Notes: a model not told the origin generated them from the letters alone. Counted from the first letter of the stretch, positions 1-11,109 are shown. The stretch is 64,000 nt of DNA from Tatumella sp. JGM118 (GCF_018257515.1 NZ_JAERJR010000001.1:434001-498000); one strand, 5' to 3'. Program-made: numbers and translations.

Positions 1-996
1 AATTTCCCGCAGATGACTTACGCAGAAGCCATGCGCCGTTACGGTTCTGATAAGCCGGATTTACGTAACCCGATGGAACTGACAGATGTGGCTGACCTGC
101 TGAAAGACGTTGAATTTGCTGTCTTTGCCGGACCGGCCAATGATACCAAAGGCCGTGTGGCGGCATTGCGTGTGCCAGGCGGTGCTCAGCTGACCCGTAA
201 ACAGATTGATGAATACACGAAATTTGTCGGTAACTACGGTGCGAAAGGCCTGGCCTGGATGAAGGTGAACCAGCGTGATGCGCTGCCGGAAGGTATTCAG
301 AGCCCGGTGGCGAAGTTCCTGAGTGCAGAGATCCTCGAAGCTATCCTGCAACGTACCGGAGCGACCGATGGCGATTTGATCTTCTTCGGCGCAGACAAAG
401 CCGGTGTGGTAGCCGACGCCATGGGTGCGCTGCGTCTGAAAACCGGCCGTGATCTGGAGATCACCGAAACTTCCCGTTGGGCGCCGCTGTGGGTGGTTGA
501 CTTCCCGATGTTCGAGGATGATGGTGAAGGGCACCTGGCGGCCATGCACCATCCGTTCACCGCACCGCGTGATCTGTCGCCACAGGCGCTGATGGCTGCG
601 CCAGCAGAAGCGATCGCGAATGCTTATGACATGGTCATCAACGGCTATGAAGTCGGGGGCGGTTCGGTCCGTATCCACGATGGCAGCATGCAGCAGGCTG
701 TGTTTACGTTGCTGGGCATCGATGAAGCACAGCAGCAGGAGAAATTTGGCTTCCTGCTGGATGCGCTGAAATATGGTGCACCACCGCATGCCGGTCTGGC
801 CTTCGGTCTGGATCGTCTGGCCATGCTACTGACCGGAACAGATAACATCCGTGATGTTATTGCCTTCCCGAAAACCACGGCTGCTGCCTGTCTGCTGACC
901 GATGCACCGGGCGAAGCAAATCCGGAGGCTCTGGAAGAGCTGGCATTGCAGGTAGTGAAAAAAGAGAAAAAACCCGCGGAACCGGCCGGTCACTGA
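1..996 (+). CDS. aspS: Aspartyl-tRNA synthetase, C-terminal part (cut by window edge)
   Basis: Charges tRNA-Asp with aspartate in the cytoplasm; bacterial-type class II synthetase. The reading frame is open from base 1, so the gene starts upstream of the window; the 331 residues seen are about the last 56% of a roughly 590-residue enzyme. Visible parts are the GAD insertion domain and the end of the class II catalytic core, including motif 3 ([10 protein letters not shown], near bases 790-820) with its ATP-binding arginine. The ATG at 13 is internal and not a start. The stop codon TGA shares its last base with the ATG of nudB (TGATG), which suggests translational coupling. Identity is secure from near-continuous agreement with the E. 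coli protein. Confidence 0.98.
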   Translation, partial: NFPQMTYAEAMRRYGSDKPDLRNPMELTDVADLLKDVEFAVFAGPANDTKGRVAALRVPGGAQLTRKQIDEYTKFVGNYGAKGLAWMKVNQRDALPEGIQSPVAKFLSAEILEAILQRTGATDGDLIFFGADKAGVVADAMGALRLKTGRDLEITETSRWAPLWVVDFPMFEDDGEGHLAAMHHPFTAPRDLSPQALMAAPAEAIANAYDMVINGYEVGGGSVRIHDGSMQQAVFTLLGIDEAQQQEKFGFLLDALKYGAPPHAGLAFGLDRLAMLLTGTDNIRDVIAFPKTTAAACLLTDAPGEANPEALEELALQVVKKEKKPAEPAGH

Positions 997-1442
997 TGAC
1001 AAATTATAAGCACCCGGTCTCGGTATTGGTCGTCATTTATGCGCAGGATACCGGCAGGGTGCTGATGTTACAGCGCCGGGATGACGCCGGCTTCTGGCAG
1101 TCGGTCACCGGCAGCCTGGAGCCAGGGGAGAGCCCTGCGCAGGCGGCCCGCCGTGAAGTACGGGAAGAGACAGGCCTCGATATCGATGCCGAAGGGTTTC
1201 CGCTGGTGGATTGCCGGCAGGAGATTACTTTTGAGATCTTCCCCCACTACCGGCACCGTTATGCCCCCGGGGTGACTCATAATCAGGAGCATTGGTTTTT
1301 GTTACCGTTACCTACCGGCTTACCGGTGACATTGACCGAACATTTATCCTGTCAGTGGTTACCTGCGGAACAGGCGGCGGTGCTGACAAAATCCTGGAGT
1401 AACCGTGAGGCTATCGAAAGATTCCTGATGGATCCGCCATGA
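996..1442 (+). CDS. nudB: Dihydroneopterin triphosphate diphosphatase NudB
   Basis: Removes pyrophosphate from 7,8-dihydroneopterin triphosphate, an early step of folate synthesis. The 148-residue product (E. coli about 150) carries a complete Nudix box: G39, E45, R53, E54, E57, E58, G60. The start overlaps the aspS stop by one base, and the next gene, yebC, follows after about 80 bases. No defects seen. The aspS-nudB-yebC-ruvC order is the usual enterobacterial one, which supports this assignment over other Nudix hydrolases. Confidence 0.95.
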   Translation: MTNYKHPVSVLVVIYAQDTGRVLMLQRRDDAGFWQSVTGSLEPGESPAQAARREVREETGLDIDAEGFPLVDCRQEITFEIFPHYRHRYAPGVTHNQEHWFLLPLPTGLPVTLTEHLSCQWLPAEQAAVLTKSWSNREAIERFLMDPP

Positions 1443-1520
1443 TGCCGGGATAAAGTCCCTGTGGTTCTGCAGAGCGCGCTGTACCCGATTATCTAATAAC
1501 GAGATAGTGAGAGAATTAAT

Positions 1521-2264
1521 ATGGCTGGACATAGTAAATGGGCTAACACCAAACACCGTAAAGCGGCTCAGGATGCTAAACGGGGTAAAATTTTCACCAA
1601 AATTATCCGTGAGCTGGTGACTGCAGCCAAACTGGGGGGCGCGGATGCTTCCTCCAACCCGCGTCTGCGTGCGGCGATGGATAAAGCATTATCTAATAAC
1701 ATGACCCGTGACACTATGGATCGTGCGATTGCCAGGGGTGCCGGTGGCGAAGACAATGCCAACATGGAAACCATCGTTTATGAAGGCTATGGTCCGGGCG
1801 GCAGTGCGATCATGGTGGAATGTCTGAGTGATAACCGCAACCGTACGGTATCTGAAGTGCGTCATGCCTTCACTAAAACCGGCGGTAACCTGGGAACCGA
1901 CGGCTCTGTTGCTTATCTGTTCAGCCGGAAAGGGGTGATCTCTTATGCGCCGGGCCAGGATGAAGATACCGTAATGGAAGCGGCACTCGAAGCCGGTGCC
2001 GAGGATGTTGTCAGCTACGATGATGGCGCTATCGATGTCTTCACTGCCTGGGAAGAACTGGGGAAAGTCCGTGATGCACTGGACGCGACCGGTCTGACGG
2101 CAGACAGCGCTGAAGTCACCATGATCCCGTCGACCAAAGCGGAAATGGATGCCGAAACGGCACCAAAACTGCTGCGTCTGGTGGATATGCTGGAAGATTG
2201 TGATGATGTACAGGAAGTTTACCATAACGGTGAAATTTCTGATGAGGTTGCGGCGACGCTGTAA
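1521..2264 (+). CDS. yebC: YebC/PmpR-family translation or transcription factor
   Basis: A 247-residue member of the YebC/TACO1 family, starting with the family hallmark [20 protein letters not shown]. Family members have been described both as DNA-binding regulators and as ribosome-associated factors that relieve stalling at proline stretches; this sequence alone does not decide between them. Length and conserved N-terminus fit the E. coli protein (246 residues). It is preceded by a GAGAG-type ribosome site near 1508 and followed 33 bases later by ruvC, so the two are probably co-transcribed. Confidence 0.96.
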   Translation: MAGHSKWANTKHRKAAQDAKRGKIFTKIIRELVTAAKLGGADASSNPRLRAAMDKALSNNMTRDTMDRAIARGAGGEDNANMETIVYEGYGPGGSAIMVECLSDNRNRTVSEVRHAFTKTGGNLGTDGSVAYLFSRKGVISYAPGQDEDTVMEAALEAGAEDVVSYDDGAIDVFTAWEELGKVRDALDATGLTADSAEVTMIPSTKAEMDAETAPKLLRLVDMLEDCDDVQEVYHNGEISDEVAATL

Positions 2265-2297
2265 CCGGTCTGAGGCGTTGACCGAGCGAGAGTATGT

Positions 2298-2819
2298 ATG
2301 GCGATAATTCTGGGTATCGATCCGGGGTCAAGGATCACCGGGTATGGTGTTATCCGCCAGACGGGCAGACAACTCACGTATCTTGGCAGTGGCTGTATCC
2401 GGACCAATACCCCTGAGTTGCCGGAAAGACTGCGGCTTATCTATGCGGGAGTCAGCGAAATTATCACGCAATTCTCCCCGGATTACTTCGCCATTGAGCA
2501 GGTGTTTATGGCGAAGAATGCAGATTCGGCACTTAAACTGGGACAGGCCCGCGGTGCCGCCATCGTAGCGGCGGTCAATCTGGCGCTGCCGGTCTTTGAG
2601 TACGCGGCCAGGCAGGTGAAACAAACTGTCACCGGCACAGGGGCAGCGGAAAAATCGCAGGTGCAGCATATGGTCCGTAACCTGCTGAAACTGCCTGCGA
2701 ATCCGCAAGCGGATGCCGCCGATGCCCTGGCGATAGCCATTACCCATTGCCATATCAGTCAGAACAGCCTGCGGGTCAGTGAGAATCCTCTGCTGATGGC
2801 GAGGGGACGGTTACGCTGA
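2298..2819 (+). CDS. ruvC: Holliday junction endonuclease RuvC
   Basis: Cuts Holliday junctions symmetrically, together with RuvAB, during recombinational repair. The 173-residue protein has the four acidic metal-binding residues of the RuvC RNase H-like fold at D7, E67, D139 and D142. ATG at 2298 follows a GAGCGAGAG stretch. In E. coli yebB lies between ruvC and ruvA; here it is missing and a strong hairpin terminator (2841-2868) separates ruvC from ruvA, so ruvAB is probably transcribed separately. Confidence 0.97.
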   Translation: MAIILGIDPGSRITGYGVIRQTGRQLTYLGSGCIRTNTPELPERLRLIYAGVSEIITQFSPDYFAIEQVFMAKNADSALKLGQARGAAIVAAVNLALPVFEYAARQVKQTVTGTGAAEKSQVQHMVRNLLKLPANPQADAADALAIAITHCHISQNSLRVSENPLLMARGRLR

Positions 2820-2840
2820 GTCTGTCGCACGTCAGTGATT

Positions 2841-2868
2841 AAGGCTGGATATTCATCCAGCCTTTTTT
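2841..2868 (+). terminator. Rho-independent terminator after ruvC
   Basis: A perfect 10-base-pair stem (AAGGCTGGAT / ATCCAGCCTT) with a 4-base loop is followed directly by a run of T. It ends the aspS-nudB-yebC-ruvC transcript. Confidence 0.92.
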
Positions 2869-2912
2869 ATGTTATAACCCTGTTCAGTGAAGATAACAGA
2901 AGGATATGCACA

Positions 2913-3530
2913 GTGATTGGTCGTCTACGGGGTCTCATTCTGGAAAAACAACCGCCGCTGGTTCTGATTGAAGCCAATGGTGTCGGCTATGAAGTCCATA
3001 TGCCAATGACCTGTTTTTATGAATTGCCGGAACTGCATCAGGAAGCTGCCATCTTTACCCACTTTGTGGTACGTGAAGATGCACAGCTGCTGTTCGGCTT
3101 TAACAGCAAGCAGGAGAGGACCCTGTTCCGGGAACTGATCAAAGTGAACGGCGTCGGACCGAAACTGGCGCTGGCTATCCTTTCCGGGATGTCGGCACAA
3201 CAGTTTGTTCAGGCGGTAGAGCATCAGGAAATCGGTGCGCTGGTCAAGCTACCGGGCGTCGGCAAGAAAACGGCGGAACGTCTGGTGGTCGAAATGAAAG
3301 ATCGTTTCAAAGGTCTGCACGGCGATCTGTTCTCCGGGGAAACCCCCTTTGAGTTATCGGCACCTTCATCGGCCCCTGCAGGTAATAATGATGCGGAATC
3401 AGAAGCGGTGGCGGCGCTGGTGGCGCTGGGCTATAAACCTCAGGAAGCCAGCCGTATGATCAGTAAGGTGGGTCAGCCGGGCGCTGACTGCGAAACATTA
3501 ATCCGTGAAGCATTACGTGCTGCGATATAA
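2913..3530 (+). CDS. ruvA: Holliday junction DNA-binding protein RuvA
   Basis: Binds Holliday junctions as a tetramer and loads the RuvB motor. I chose the GTG at 2913 because it gives the family N-terminus ([20 protein letters not shown]) and has AAGGA upstream; the frame stays open further upstream without matching homologues. The 205-residue product has the N-terminal OB fold, two helix-hairpin-helix motifs ([23 protein letters not shown]) and the C-terminal domain that contacts RuvB ([14 protein letters not shown]). ruvB follows after 8 bases. In E. coli the ruvAB operon is LexA-controlled; I did not identify a convincing LexA box here. Confidence 0.97.
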   Translation: MIGRLRGLILEKQPPLVLIEANGVGYEVHMPMTCFYELPELHQEAAIFTHFVVREDAQLLFGFNSKQERTLFRELIKVNGVGPKLALAILSGMSAQQFVQAVEHQEIGALVKLPGVGKKTAERLVVEMKDRFKGLHGDLFSGETPFELSAPSSAPAGNNDAESEAVAALVALGYKPQEASRMISKVGQPGADCETLIREALRAAI

Positions 3531-3538
3531 GGATCGTT

Positions 3539-4546
3539 ATGATTGACGCTGACCGACTGATCTCTGCGACACCTCAGACCGAAGAAGAGAGTCTGGATCG
3601 TGCTATCCGGCCTAAATTACTCGGAGAGTATGTCGGGCAGCCGCAGGTCCGTGAGCAGATGGAAATTTTTATCCAGGCTGCCAAAATGCGTAATGATGCA
3701 CTGGATCACCTGCTGATTTTCGGGCCTCCCGGGCTCGGGAAAACCACTCTGGCCAATATTGTTGCCAATGAGATGGGCGTGAATTTGCGGACCACCTCCG
3801 GACCGGTGCTCGAAAAAGCCGGTGACCTGGCGGCGATGCTGACTAACCTGGAACCTCATGATGTGCTGTTTATCGATGAGATCCATCGGCTGTCGCCGGT
3901 GGTGGAAGAGGTACTGTATCCGGCAATGGAAGATTATCAGCTGGATATTATGATCGGTGAAGGCCCGGCAGCACGTTCTATCAAGATCGACCTGCCGCCG
4001 TTTACCCTGATTGGTGCGACGACGCGGGCTGGTTCTCTGACGTCGCCGTTACGTGACCGTTTTGGGATCGTTCAGCGTCTGGAGTTTTACCAGGTCAGTG
4101 ATCTGCAGCATATCGTCGGTCGCAGTGCGGCCTGTCTGGGGCTGCCACTGAGCAGTGAAGGCGCACTGGAAATTGCCCGCCGGGCGCGGGGTACCCCGCG
4201 TATTGCTAACCGGCTTTTACGCCGGGTACGGGATTATGCCGAAGTGAAAGCCAGCGGTGAGATGAGCGGTGTTATCACCGGCAGTGCACTGGATATGCTG
4301 GATGTTGACAGCGAAGGGTTTGATTTTATGGACCGGAAGTTACTGCTGGCGATCATCGATAAATTTACCGGCGGTCCGGTCGGACTGGATAACCTGGCGG
4401 CAGCGATTGGTGAAGAACGGGAAACCATCGAAGATGTGATTGAACCCTACCTGATCCAGCAGGGTTTTATTCAGCGTACCCCCCGGGGAAGAATGGCGAC
4501 ACAACATGCCTATCGCCATTTTAATATCGTCCGGGATGAAACCTGA
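3539..4546 (+). CDS. ruvB: Holliday junction branch-migration ATPase RuvB
   Basis: AAA+ hexameric motor that drives branch migration with RuvA. The 335-residue protein shows Walker A GPPGLGKT at 62-69, Walker B LFIDEIH around 110-116, sensor-type GATTRAG, and the C-terminal winged-helix DNA-binding region. Length equals the E. coli protein within one residue. It is the second gene of the ruvAB unit and converges on znuB, with a shared terminator hairpin between them. Confidence 0.98.
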   Translation: MIDADRLISATPQTEEESLDRAIRPKLLGEYVGQPQVREQMEIFIQAAKMRNDALDHLLIFGPPGLGKTTLANIVANEMGVNLRTTSGPVLEKAGDLAAMLTNLEPHDVLFIDEIHRLSPVVEEVLYPAMEDYQLDIMIGEGPAARSIKIDLPPFTLIGATTRAGSLTSPLRDRFGIVQRLEFYQVSDLQHIVGRSAACLGLPLSSEGALEIARRARGTPRIANRLLRRVRDYAEVKASGEMSGVITGSALDMLDVDSEGFDFMDRKLLLAIIDKFTGGPVGLDNLAAAIGEERETIEDVIEPYLIQQGFIQRTPRGRMATQHAYRHFNIVRDET

Positions 4547-4566
4547 TCACCGGCGACGCGCCCGCA

Positions 4567-4592
4567 GGCCAGCACTAGCTGGCCGTTTTTTT
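4567..4592. terminator. Terminator between convergent ruvB and znuB
   Basis: GGCCAGC, a 4-base loop and GCTGGCC are followed by G and seven T on the plus strand. The hairpin overlaps the znuB stop codon (4575-4577), so it serves ruvB, and its stem lies in the last codons of znuB. Confidence 0.85.
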
Positions 4593-5360
4593 CATCATAC
4601 TCAGCACAAACAGGGCGGCGGCACACAGCACGACCGAAGGGCCTGCCGGTGTATCATAACCCGCTGAAAATGCCATTCCGCCGGTAACCGCCAGCATTCC
4701 GCACAGTACGGCATAACCTGCCATCTGTTCCGGGGAGCGGGCAAAGCGGCGTGCGGTCGCGGCCGGTATGATCAGCAATGAGGTAATAATCAACGCGCCG
4801 ACAAACTTCATGGCCACCCCGATAGTCAGTGCGGTGACCAGCATCAGCAACAAACGGCAACGTTGTAAATTAATCCCGTCTGCCTGAGCCAGTTCCGGGC
4901 TGATAGTCATCGACAGCAGTGAGCGCCATTGCCAGAGCAGGATCCCCACCACAACCGCCACGCCGGTACCGATAAGCCAGAGATCCTGCGGGGTGACCGA
5001 CAGTAAGTCACCGAACAGATAGGCCATCAGATCCACGCGGATATTCGACATCAGACTGACAACCACCAGACCCAGCGAGAGTGAGCTGTGCGCCATAATC
5101 CCCAGCAGGGTATCGATCGCCAGATGCTGCCGGTGTTCCAGCAGCACCAGCAGCAGAGCCAGTAACAGGGTAATGGCAATAATCGCGTAGTACGGATTAA
5201 TATTCAGCAGTAAACCAAACGCGACGCCCAGTAATGAGGCGTGGGCAAGCGTGTCCCCGAAATAGGACATCCTGCGCCAGACGACGAACGAGCCGAGCGG
5301 GCCGGCGGCCAGTGCCAGCAGCATGCCACCTGCCCAGCCCGGAAGCAGTAATTCCAGCAT
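4575..5360 (-). CDS. znuB: High-affinity zinc ABC transporter permease ZnuB
   Basis: Inner-membrane permease of the ZnuABC zinc importer. It is 261 residues long with about 8 hydrophobic segments typical of ABC-3 metal permeases, including the conserved [14 protein letters not shown] region near the N-terminus. Its start codon overlaps the stop of znuC at 5360, so translation is probably coupled. znuC-znuB form one transcript diverging from znuA and should share the Zur operator at 6142. Confidence 0.97.
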   Translation of the reverse strand: MLELLLPGWAGGMLLALAAGPLGSFVVWRRMSYFGDTLAHASLLGVAFGLLLNINPYYAIIAITLLLALLLVLLEHRQHLAIDTLLGIMAHSSLSLGLVVVSLMSNIRVDLMAYLFGDLLSVTPQDLWLIGTGVAVVVGILLWQWRSLLSMTISPELAQADGINLQRCRLLLMLVTALTIGVAMKFVGALIITSLLIIPAATARRFARSPEQMAGYAVLCGMLAVTGGMAFSAGYDTPAGPSVVLCAAALFVLSMMKKTAS

Positions 5361-6112
5361 CAGTGATTGTTCCCTTTTTTCAGTACGATCCTGCCGTGAA
5401 GGTCATGACGGTGATTATGGTCATGCCGGTAGATGGCCAGTTCCTGTGCGCCACGCGGGCCAAACATCGCTATAAATTCAGGATGCTGTGAAACGACCTC
5501 CGGTTTCCCGGAACAGCAGATATGGTGATTCAGGCACAGGACGTCATCGGTTCTGGCCATCACCAGATGGAGATCGTGAGAAACCATCAGCACGCCGCAG
5601 TTCATCTGCTGGCGCAACTGATTGATCAAATCATAGAGTGCGACCTGACCATTCACATCCACGCCCTGAGTGGGCTCATCCAGCACCAGTAACTGCGGAT
5701 TACCCAGCAGGGCACGGGCCAACAGCACCCGCTGCATTTCGCCGCCTGAAAGCTTCTGTAAAGGATAACGGGCCAGATGACCGGCCTGAACCCGTTCCAG
5801 GGCGGGCAGTATTTCGGATTTACTCACGCCCGGGGATAGCGCCATAAAACGGGTGACATTCAGCGGCAATGTCGGGTCGATATGAAGCTTCTGTGGTACG
5901 TAGCCGATACGTAACCCGGGACTTCGGGTTATCCTGCCTTCATCCGGCGTAAGTAACCCGAGCACAATACGAACCAGTGTCGATTTACCCGCGCCGTTAG
6001 GGCCTAACAGGGTCAGAATACGTCCGGGCGCGAGGGACAAGGAAATGTGGCTGAGCACATTACGCTGTCCGAAAGAAACAGAGATATTATCCAGTGCGAC
6101 TAAGGCAGACAT
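5360..6112 (-). CDS. znuC: Zinc ABC transporter ATPase ZnuC
   Basis: Cytoplasmic ATPase that powers zinc import. Walker A (GPNGAGKST), the ABC signature (LSGGEMQRV), Walker B ([10 protein letters not shown]) and the switch His (SHDLH) are all present. The C-terminus is His-rich ([12 protein letters not shown]), as in the E. coli protein. I chose ATG 6112 ([15 protein letters not shown]) because the 9 residues upstream do not match homologues and would overlap the promoter region. Confidence 0.97.
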   Translation of the reverse strand: MSALVALDNISVSFGQRNVLSHISLSLAPGRILTLLGPNGAGKSTLVRIVLGLLTPDEGRITRSPGLRIGYVPQKLHIDPTLPLNVTRFMALSPGVSKSEILPALERVQAGHLARYPLQKLSGGEMQRVLLARALLGNPQLLVLDEPTQGVDVNGQVALYDLINQLRQQMNCGVLMVSHDLHLVMARTDDVLCLNHHICCSGKPEVVSQHPEFIAMFGPRGAQELAIYRHDHNHRHDLHGRIVLKKGNNH

Positions 6113-6141
6113 AGTATTTACAGTTTGCAACAGAAACATTA

Positions 6142-6156
6142 TGTTATAATATCACA
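6142..6156. promoter_or_regulatory. Zur operator between znuC and znuA
   Basis: The core TGTTATAATATCACA lies between the divergent znuCB and znuA starts and matches the well-known E. coli znu Zur-binding site. With GAAACAT just upstream it forms the expected AT-rich partial dyad. Zinc-loaded Zur should repress both transcripts here. The match is seen directly; binding is inferred. Confidence 0.88.
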
Positions 6157-6189
6157 CTTTCTTACGGTTCTACGAAGGATTGAATTAAA

Positions 6190-7158
6190 ATGTTACATTT
6201 TAAGCGGCGATATTTACCGGCTCTGCTGGCGGCCGGAATTGGCTCATTTTTACCGGCTATGGCGAACAGTGCGGTAGTGACCTCCATCCGCCCGCTGGGC
6301 TTTATTGCTGCAGCCATCGCGGACGGGGTGACACCGGTAGAAGTGGTCCTGCCGGACGGCGCCTCTGAGCATGAATATTCACTGCGGCCTTCTGACGTAA
6401 AACGTATAAAAAACGCAGACTTACTGGTCTGGGTGGGGCCTGAAATGGAAAGCTTTATCACCCCGGTGTCTGCTTCTCTCCCGGCGGAAAATACCCTGCA
6501 ACTGGCGGCGTTACCGTCTGTGCAGAGCCAGCTGATGAAAGGGGATGATGACGAAGATCACGGGCATGAACATGAACATCATGACCATGACGGCGAAGAA
6601 GCAGGCCGGGAGAACTCTGATAGTCATCACCATCATGGTGAATATAATATGCATATCTGGCTGTCTCCGCAGATAGCTGAAGCGTCGGCGGTTGCTATTC
6701 ACGATAAATTATCGGAACTTATGCCGGATCGCAGAGACAAACTGGATGCGAACCTGAAATTATTCAGGCAACAACTGTCGCTGACCGATAAACAAATCCG
6801 TCAGCGCCTGTCGCCGGTTTCGCAGGAAGGTTATTTTGTGTTTCATGATGCCTATGGCTATTTTGAACACACCTTTGGCCTGTCACCGCTGGGCCACTTT
6901 ACCGTGAATCCGGAAATACAGCCCGGAGCCCAGCGATTACATCAGATAAGAACACAGCTGGTTGAGCAGAAAGCGGTATGCGTTTTTGCTGAGCCACAAT
7001 TCAGGCCAGCCGTCATTGATGCGGTAGCCAGAGGTACTCATGTCCGCAAAGGCACGCTGGATCCTCTGGGTATGGGCATCAGTCTGACACAGGATAGTTA
7101 CGTCAGGTTCCTGTCCCAATTGTCCGGCCAGTATGAGAGCTGCCTGAAAGGAGCATAG
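6190..7158 (+). CDS. znuA: Periplasmic zinc-binding protein ZnuA
   Basis: Solute-binding component that captures zinc in the periplasm for ZnuBC. The 322-residue precursor has a signal peptide (residues about 1-27, ending near AMANSA), a cluster A-1 metal-binding fold, and a His/Asp/Glu-rich loop at about 118-151 ([13 protein letters not shown], then [12 protein letters not shown]), as in other enterobacterial ZnuA. Conserved metal-binding histidines are visible in EHEYSL, MHIWLSP and VFHDAYGYF. It diverges from znuCB, and mepM starts 15 bases after its stop. Confidence 0.97.
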   Translation: MLHFKRRYLPALLAAGIGSFLPAMANSAVVTSIRPLGFIAAAIADGVTPVEVVLPDGASEHEYSLRPSDVKRIKNADLLVWVGPEMESFITPVSASLPAENTLQLAALPSVQSQLMKGDDDEDHGHEHEHHDHDGEEAGRENSDSHHHHGEYNMHIWLSPQIAEASAVAIHDKLSELMPDRRDKLDANLKLFRQQLSLTDKQIRQRLSPVSQEGYFVFHDAYGYFEHTFGLSPLGHFTVNPEIQPGAQRLHQIRTQLVEQKAVCVFAEPQFRPAVIDAVARGTHVRKGTLDPLGMGISLTQDSYVRFLSQLSGQYESCLKGA

Positions 7159-7173
7159 AAGGAAATCAGATAA

Positions 7174-8508
7174 GTGCAACAGATTGCCCGCTCTGTCGCC
7201 CTGGCATTTAATAATTTGCCGCGTCCCCATCGTGTTATTCTGGGGTCGCTGACCGTGGTGACTCTGGCCGTCGCCGTCTGGCGGCCACCGTTTTATCATC
7301 ATCAGGAACCCACTGATGTCACAGGAACGATTGTCAGGAATATTGAAAGCGATACCGATCGCTTACGCACCATGTTACCGGAGGCCAGTGAGCCCATAGA
7401 TCAAAGTACACCGGCTCCGGAAGACGATGTTCCGCCGGATACGCCGGAGGACAATGATGTCCCGACGACCCGGGACTATACCGTGTCATCCGGTGATACC
7501 CTCAGTAGCGTACTTAATCAGTATGGCATCGATCTGCAGGATATCAATGCATTGGTGGCCAGCGATAAGGATCTGCGTAATCTGAACGTCGGCCAAAACC
7601 TGAGCTGGTCACTGAATACCGAGGGGCAGTTACAGTCGCTGAGTTGGGAAATTTCCCGCCGGGAAACCCGTAATTATGAACGGGATGCCCGAAGTGGCTT
7701 TACTATGACCCCGTCTGTCCAGAAGGGTGTCTGGCAGGATACGGTCCTGCAGGGCGCGGTAAAGGGGAGTTTCGGGGCCAGTGTGCAGAAAGCAGGGCTG
7801 AGCCCTGCCGAAGCCAGTGCCGTCGTGAAGGCGCTGCAGTGGCAGATGGACTTCCGCAAACTGCGTGCCGGCGATAAGTTCAGCATTCTGTTATCACGGG
7901 AAAACCTCGACGGAAAATCGATGCAGAGCCAGTTACTCGGCGTACGTTTGCGTTCCGGCGGTAAGGATTACTATGCGTTCCGGGCCGACGACGGTAAATA
8001 TTATGACCGGAGCGGGTCGGGCCTGGCACGGGGCTTTATGCGGTTTCCGACGGTGAAACAGTATCGGGTTTCATCCGGATTTAACCCGCGCCGGCTGAAC
8101 CCGGTCACCGGTCGTATTGCTCCGCACCGGGGAGTGGATTTTGCCCTGCCGATAGGTACACCGGTGCTGGCCGTCGGTGACGGTGAAGTCATGGTGGCTA
8201 AGAATGGCGGCGCGGCCGGCAACTATATTGCCTTGCGTCATGGCAGGCAGTATATGACCCGTTACATGCATCTTAGTCGTCTGCTGGTAAAACCAGGCCA
8301 GAAGATAAAGCGCGGAGATCGTATCGCGCTTTCGGGTAATACGGGACGTTCGACCGGCCCGCACCTGCATTTTGAGGTCTGGATCAATAACCAGGCGGTC
8401 AATCCGCTGACCGCGCGTTTACCGGAAATGGAAGGTCTCAGCGGTAAATCCCGTAAAGCGTATCTGGCACAGGTGAATGACTGGCAGTCGCGCCTTACCC
8501 TGAACTGA
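7174..8508 (+). CDS. mepM: Murein DD-endopeptidase MepM
   Basis: Zinc peptidase that cleaves D-Ala-mDAP cross-links so that peptidoglycan can expand. It starts at GTG 7174 (reads MQQIARSVALAFNNLPRPHR, the family N-terminus). The 444-residue product has one N-terminal membrane anchor (about 20-36), an acidic linker, a LysM/OapA region (about 105-150), and a C-terminal M23 domain with zinc-ligand motifs HRGVDFA (about 319) and HLHFEVW (about 396). It probably depends on zinc supplied by the znu genes next to it and is followed by a terminator and lpxM. Confidence 0.97.
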   Translation: MQQIARSVALAFNNLPRPHRVILGSLTVVTLAVAVWRPPFYHHQEPTDVTGTIVRNIESDTDRLRTMLPEASEPIDQSTPAPEDDVPPDTPEDNDVPTTRDYTVSSGDTLSSVLNQYGIDLQDINALVASDKDLRNLNVGQNLSWSLNTEGQLQSLSWEISRRETRNYERDARSGFTMTPSVQKGVWQDTVLQGAVKGSFGASVQKAGLSPAEASAVVKALQWQMDFRKLRAGDKFSILLSRENLDGKSMQSQLLGVRLRSGGKDYYAFRADDGKYYDRSGSGLARGFMRFPTVKQYRVSSGFNPRRLNPVTGRIAPHRGVDFALPIGTPVLAVGDGEVMVAKNGGAAGNYIALRHGRQYMTRYMHLSRLLVKPGQKIKRGDRIALSGNTGRSTGPHLHFEVWINNQAVNPLTARLPEMEGLSGKSRKAYLAQVNDWQSRLTLN

Positions 8509-8523
8509 TCCCGTGACTCACTG

Positions 8524-8554
8524 AAAAGCCGGTGTATTTTTTACCCGGCTTTTT
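8524..8554 (+). terminator. Terminator after mepM
   Basis: AAAGCCGG and CCGGCTTTT form a stem around a 12-base T-rich loop, followed by T residues. Confidence 0.85.
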
Positions 8555-8627
8555 GCATTTGTGCAGATGAATATTGCAAATAATCCCTTCAGCACTATCA
8601 TAAGCCGGTCAAAACAGAGGTCAGTGC

Positions 8628-9590
8628 ATGAAGAATGATAAGAAAAACGCGAAAGAATTTATTCCGGTTTTCAGACCGGCATTTCTGAAACCCGTCTACT
8701 GGGGTAACTGGCTGGCGATAGCCGCATTAGGCACGATGGCATTATTGCCGGTGACCGTGCGTGACCCTGTGCTGGGGACATTGGGCAAATGGGTTGGTCG
8801 GGTGGCGAAGAGTGCCCGGCGCAGGGCGCGTATTAATCTGCATTACTGTCTGCCGGAGCTCCCTGAACAGGAGCGTGAGCAGATCATCGACCAGATGTTT
8901 ACCACCGCCCCCCAGGCGATGGTCATGATGGCCGAACTGGCAATCAAAAACCCGGTAGCGATCCGCAAACGCGTCGTATGGCATGGCGATGACATTATCC
9001 GGCAGATGAAGGATGAACAGCAGAATGTCATTTTTCTGGTACCGCATGGCTGGGGTGTTGATATTCCGGCGATGCTGCTGGCCTCTGAAGGCCAAAAAAT
9101 GGCCGCTATGTTCCATAACCAGAAAAATGAGTTAATGGATTATGTCTGGAACCGTCTGCGCAGGGTGTATGGCGGCCGGATGCATGCCCGCAATGACGGA
9201 ATTAAACCCTTTATCAGTTCAGTCCGTCAGGGATACTGGGGGTATTATCTTCCCGACCAGGATCATGGCGCAGAACACAGTGAGTTTGTGGACTTCTTTG
9301 CGACCTACAAAGCGACCCTGCCGGCTATCGGGCGGCTGATGAAGGTCTGTCGCGCCCGGGTCGTCCCGTTATTTCCGGTTTACAACGGCAAGACACATCA
9401 GCTGGATATTTATGTCCGCCCGCCGATGGATGACCTGATGGACGCCGATGATAAAACGCTGGCGCGCCGGATGAATGAAGAGGTTGAAGTTTTTGTTCGT
9501 CCGAATCCGGAACAATATACCTGGATACTGAAGCTGCTGAAAACGCGGCGGGAAGGGGACATTGAACCTTATGTCCGCAAGGATTTATAA
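8628..9590 (+). CDS. lpxM: Lipid A myristoyltransferase LpxM
   Basis: Adds the last secondary acyl chain to Kdo2-lipid A at the inner membrane. The 320-residue protein (E. coli 323) has an N-terminal membrane anchor (about 25-45) and the acyltransferase HX4D motif in [10 protein letters not shown] (H about 140, D about 145). The ribosome site AGAGG precedes the ATG. It follows mepM in the usual order and converges on pykA. LpxM and LpxL are relatives; context and the N-terminus favour LpxM. Confidence 0.96.
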   Translation: MKNDKKNAKEFIPVFRPAFLKPVYWGNWLAIAALGTMALLPVTVRDPVLGTLGKWVGRVAKSARRRARINLHYCLPELPEQEREQIIDQMFTTAPQAMVMMAELAIKNPVAIRKRVVWHGDDIIRQMKDEQQNVIFLVPHGWGVDIPAMLLASEGQKMAAMFHNQKNELMDYVWNRLRRVYGGRMHARNDGIKPFISSVRQGYWGYYLPDQDHGAEHSEFVDFFATYKATLPAIGRLMKVCRARVVPLFPVYNGKTHQLDIYVRPPMDDLMDADDKTLARRMNEEVEVFVRPNPEQYTWILKLLKTRREGDIEPYVRKDL

Positions 9591-9619
9591 CCCGGCCTGA
9601 ACCTGAGTCTCTGCAGGGT

Positions 9620-9656
9620 CCGTGCTCCCGAACGCTTAACGTTGCGTGGAGCACGG
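9620..9656. terminator. Long hairpin between convergent lpxM and pykA
   Basis: A perfect 9-base-pair stem (CCGTGCTCC / GGAGCACGG) encloses a second 4-base-pair stem (AACG / CGTT). There is no T run on either side, so it may be a termination or mRNA 3'-end protection hairpin. Confidence 0.6.
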
Positions 9657-9666
9657 TAGCCAGAGA

Positions 9667-11109
9667 TTATTCCACCCGCAGTACCCGGCTGGTATTTGTC
9701 GTCCCGCTGGCACCCATCACATCTCCCTGAGTTACAATGACTAAATCGCCGGACATCAGATACCCTTTTTCGCGCAACAGAGTGATGGCATCATGCACGG
9801 CAGCCAGACCATCGGTATAACTCTTAAACTCTACCGGCGTCACCCCCCGGTATAATGCCGTCCGGCTCAGTGTTTTCGGGTGACGCGACATCGCAAAAAT
9901 CGGCAATCCGGAGGTGATCCGGGAGGTCATCAATGCTGTTCTGCCCGACTCGGTCATCGTTATAATGGCCGTCACCCCCTTCAGGTGGTTGGCTGCATAC
10001 ATCGCTGACATGGCGATGGCTTCTTCGATATTATCAAACTGTACGTCAAGCCGGTGTCGGGAGACGTTCACACTGGGGATCTTCTCTGCCCCCAGGCAGA
10101 CATTTGCCATCGCGCTGACGGTTTCCGCCGGGTACTGTCCTGCGGCGGTTTCTGCAGAGAGCATCACCGCATCGGTGCCATCCAGTACCGCATTAGCCAC
10201 ATCCATCACCTCGGCGCGGGTCGGCATCGGGTTCGTGATCATCGATTCCATCATCTGAGTGGCCGTAATGACGGTCCGGTTGAGCTGGCGCGCGCGTCGG
10301 ATCAGTGTTTTCTGAATACCAACCAGTTCCGGGTCACCGATTTCGACCCCCAAATCGCCACGGGCCACCATCACCACATCGCTGGCTAGGATAATATCGT
10401 CCATGGCCTGCTGGCTGGCAACCGCCTCGGCACGCTCAACTTTTGCCACTATCTGGGCATCGCATCCTGCCGCCTCCGCCAGCTGACGTGCGTAGCGCAG
10501 GTCCTCTCCGGTACGTGGAAACGATACCGCCAGATAGTCGACGCCGATCAGGGCGGCCGTATGAATATCGGCTTTATCTTTTTCGGTCAGTGCTGCCGCC
10601 GACAGTCCGCCACCCAGTTTATTAATGCCTTTATTATTCGACAGCGGGCCGCCAACGGTCACGCGGGTGAAGACCTGAACATCGTTCACCTGTGTCACTT
10701 TAAGCTGCACACGGCCATCATCCAGCAGCAGGATATCTCCAGGCACCACATCCCGTGGCAGATCTTTATAATCTATCCCGACCTGTTGGTGATTGCCTTC
10801 CCCTTTGTCCAGCGTGGCGTCCAGCACAAAATCATCGCCGATATTCAGGAAAACTTTGCCATCCTTAAAGGTCGAGACGCGAATTTTAGGGCCCTGGAGA
10901 TCGCCAAGAATAGCCACATGACGGCCGAGCTTACGGGCAATTGCCCGCACATTATCGGCCCGTGTCTGATGATCCACGGCACTGCCATGAGAAAAATTAA
11001 GACGCACAACATTCGCCCCGGCAGCAATGACCTTTTCCAGATTATTATCGCGGTCAGTGGCGGGGCCGAGGGTAGTAACAATTTTGGTTCTTCTGAGACG
11101 TCTTGGCAT
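9667..11109 (-). CDS. pykA: Pyruvate kinase II PykA
   Basis: Converts phosphoenolpyruvate and ADP to pyruvate and ATP. The start ATG at 11109 gives [20 protein letters not shown] and a 480-residue enzyme, the exact E. coli PykA length; the frame is open for a further 81 codons upstream, but that part has no homology. The substrate and metal region (VVRLNFSHG), catalytic lysine region (VAKVER) and the signature ATQMMESM are intact. PykA-type enzymes are generally AMP-activated. The leader has a hairpin at 11160-11184. In E. coli hexR lies between pykA and zwf; it is missing here. Confidence 0.97.
   Translation of the reverse strand: MPRRLRRTKIVTTLGPATDRDNNLEKVIAAGANVVRLNFSHGSAVDHQTRADNVRAIARKLGRHVAILGDLQGPKIRVSTFKDGKVFLNIGDDFVLDATLDKGEGNHQQVGIDYKDLPRDVVPGDILLLDDGRVQLKVTQVNDVQVFTRVTVGGPLSNNKGINKLGGGLSAAALTEKDKADIHTAALIGVDYLAVSFPRTGEDLRYARQLAEAAGCDAQIVAKVERAEAVASQQAMDDIILASDVVMVARGDLGVEIGDPELVGIQKTLIRRARQLNRTVITATQMMESMITNPMPTRAEVMDVANAVLDGTDAVMLSAETAAGQYPAETVSAMANVCLGAEKIPSVNVSRHRLDVQFDNIEEAIAMSAMYAANHLKGVTAIITMTESGRTALMTSRITSGLPIFAMSRHPKTLSRTALYRGVTPVEFKSYTDGLAAVHDAITLLREKGYLMSGDLVIVTQGDVMGASGTTNTSRVLRVE

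Noticed and set aside
2835-2912. Upstream extension of ruvA
   Set aside because: It begins within the ruvC terminator and lacks homology; GTG 2913 fits the family start.
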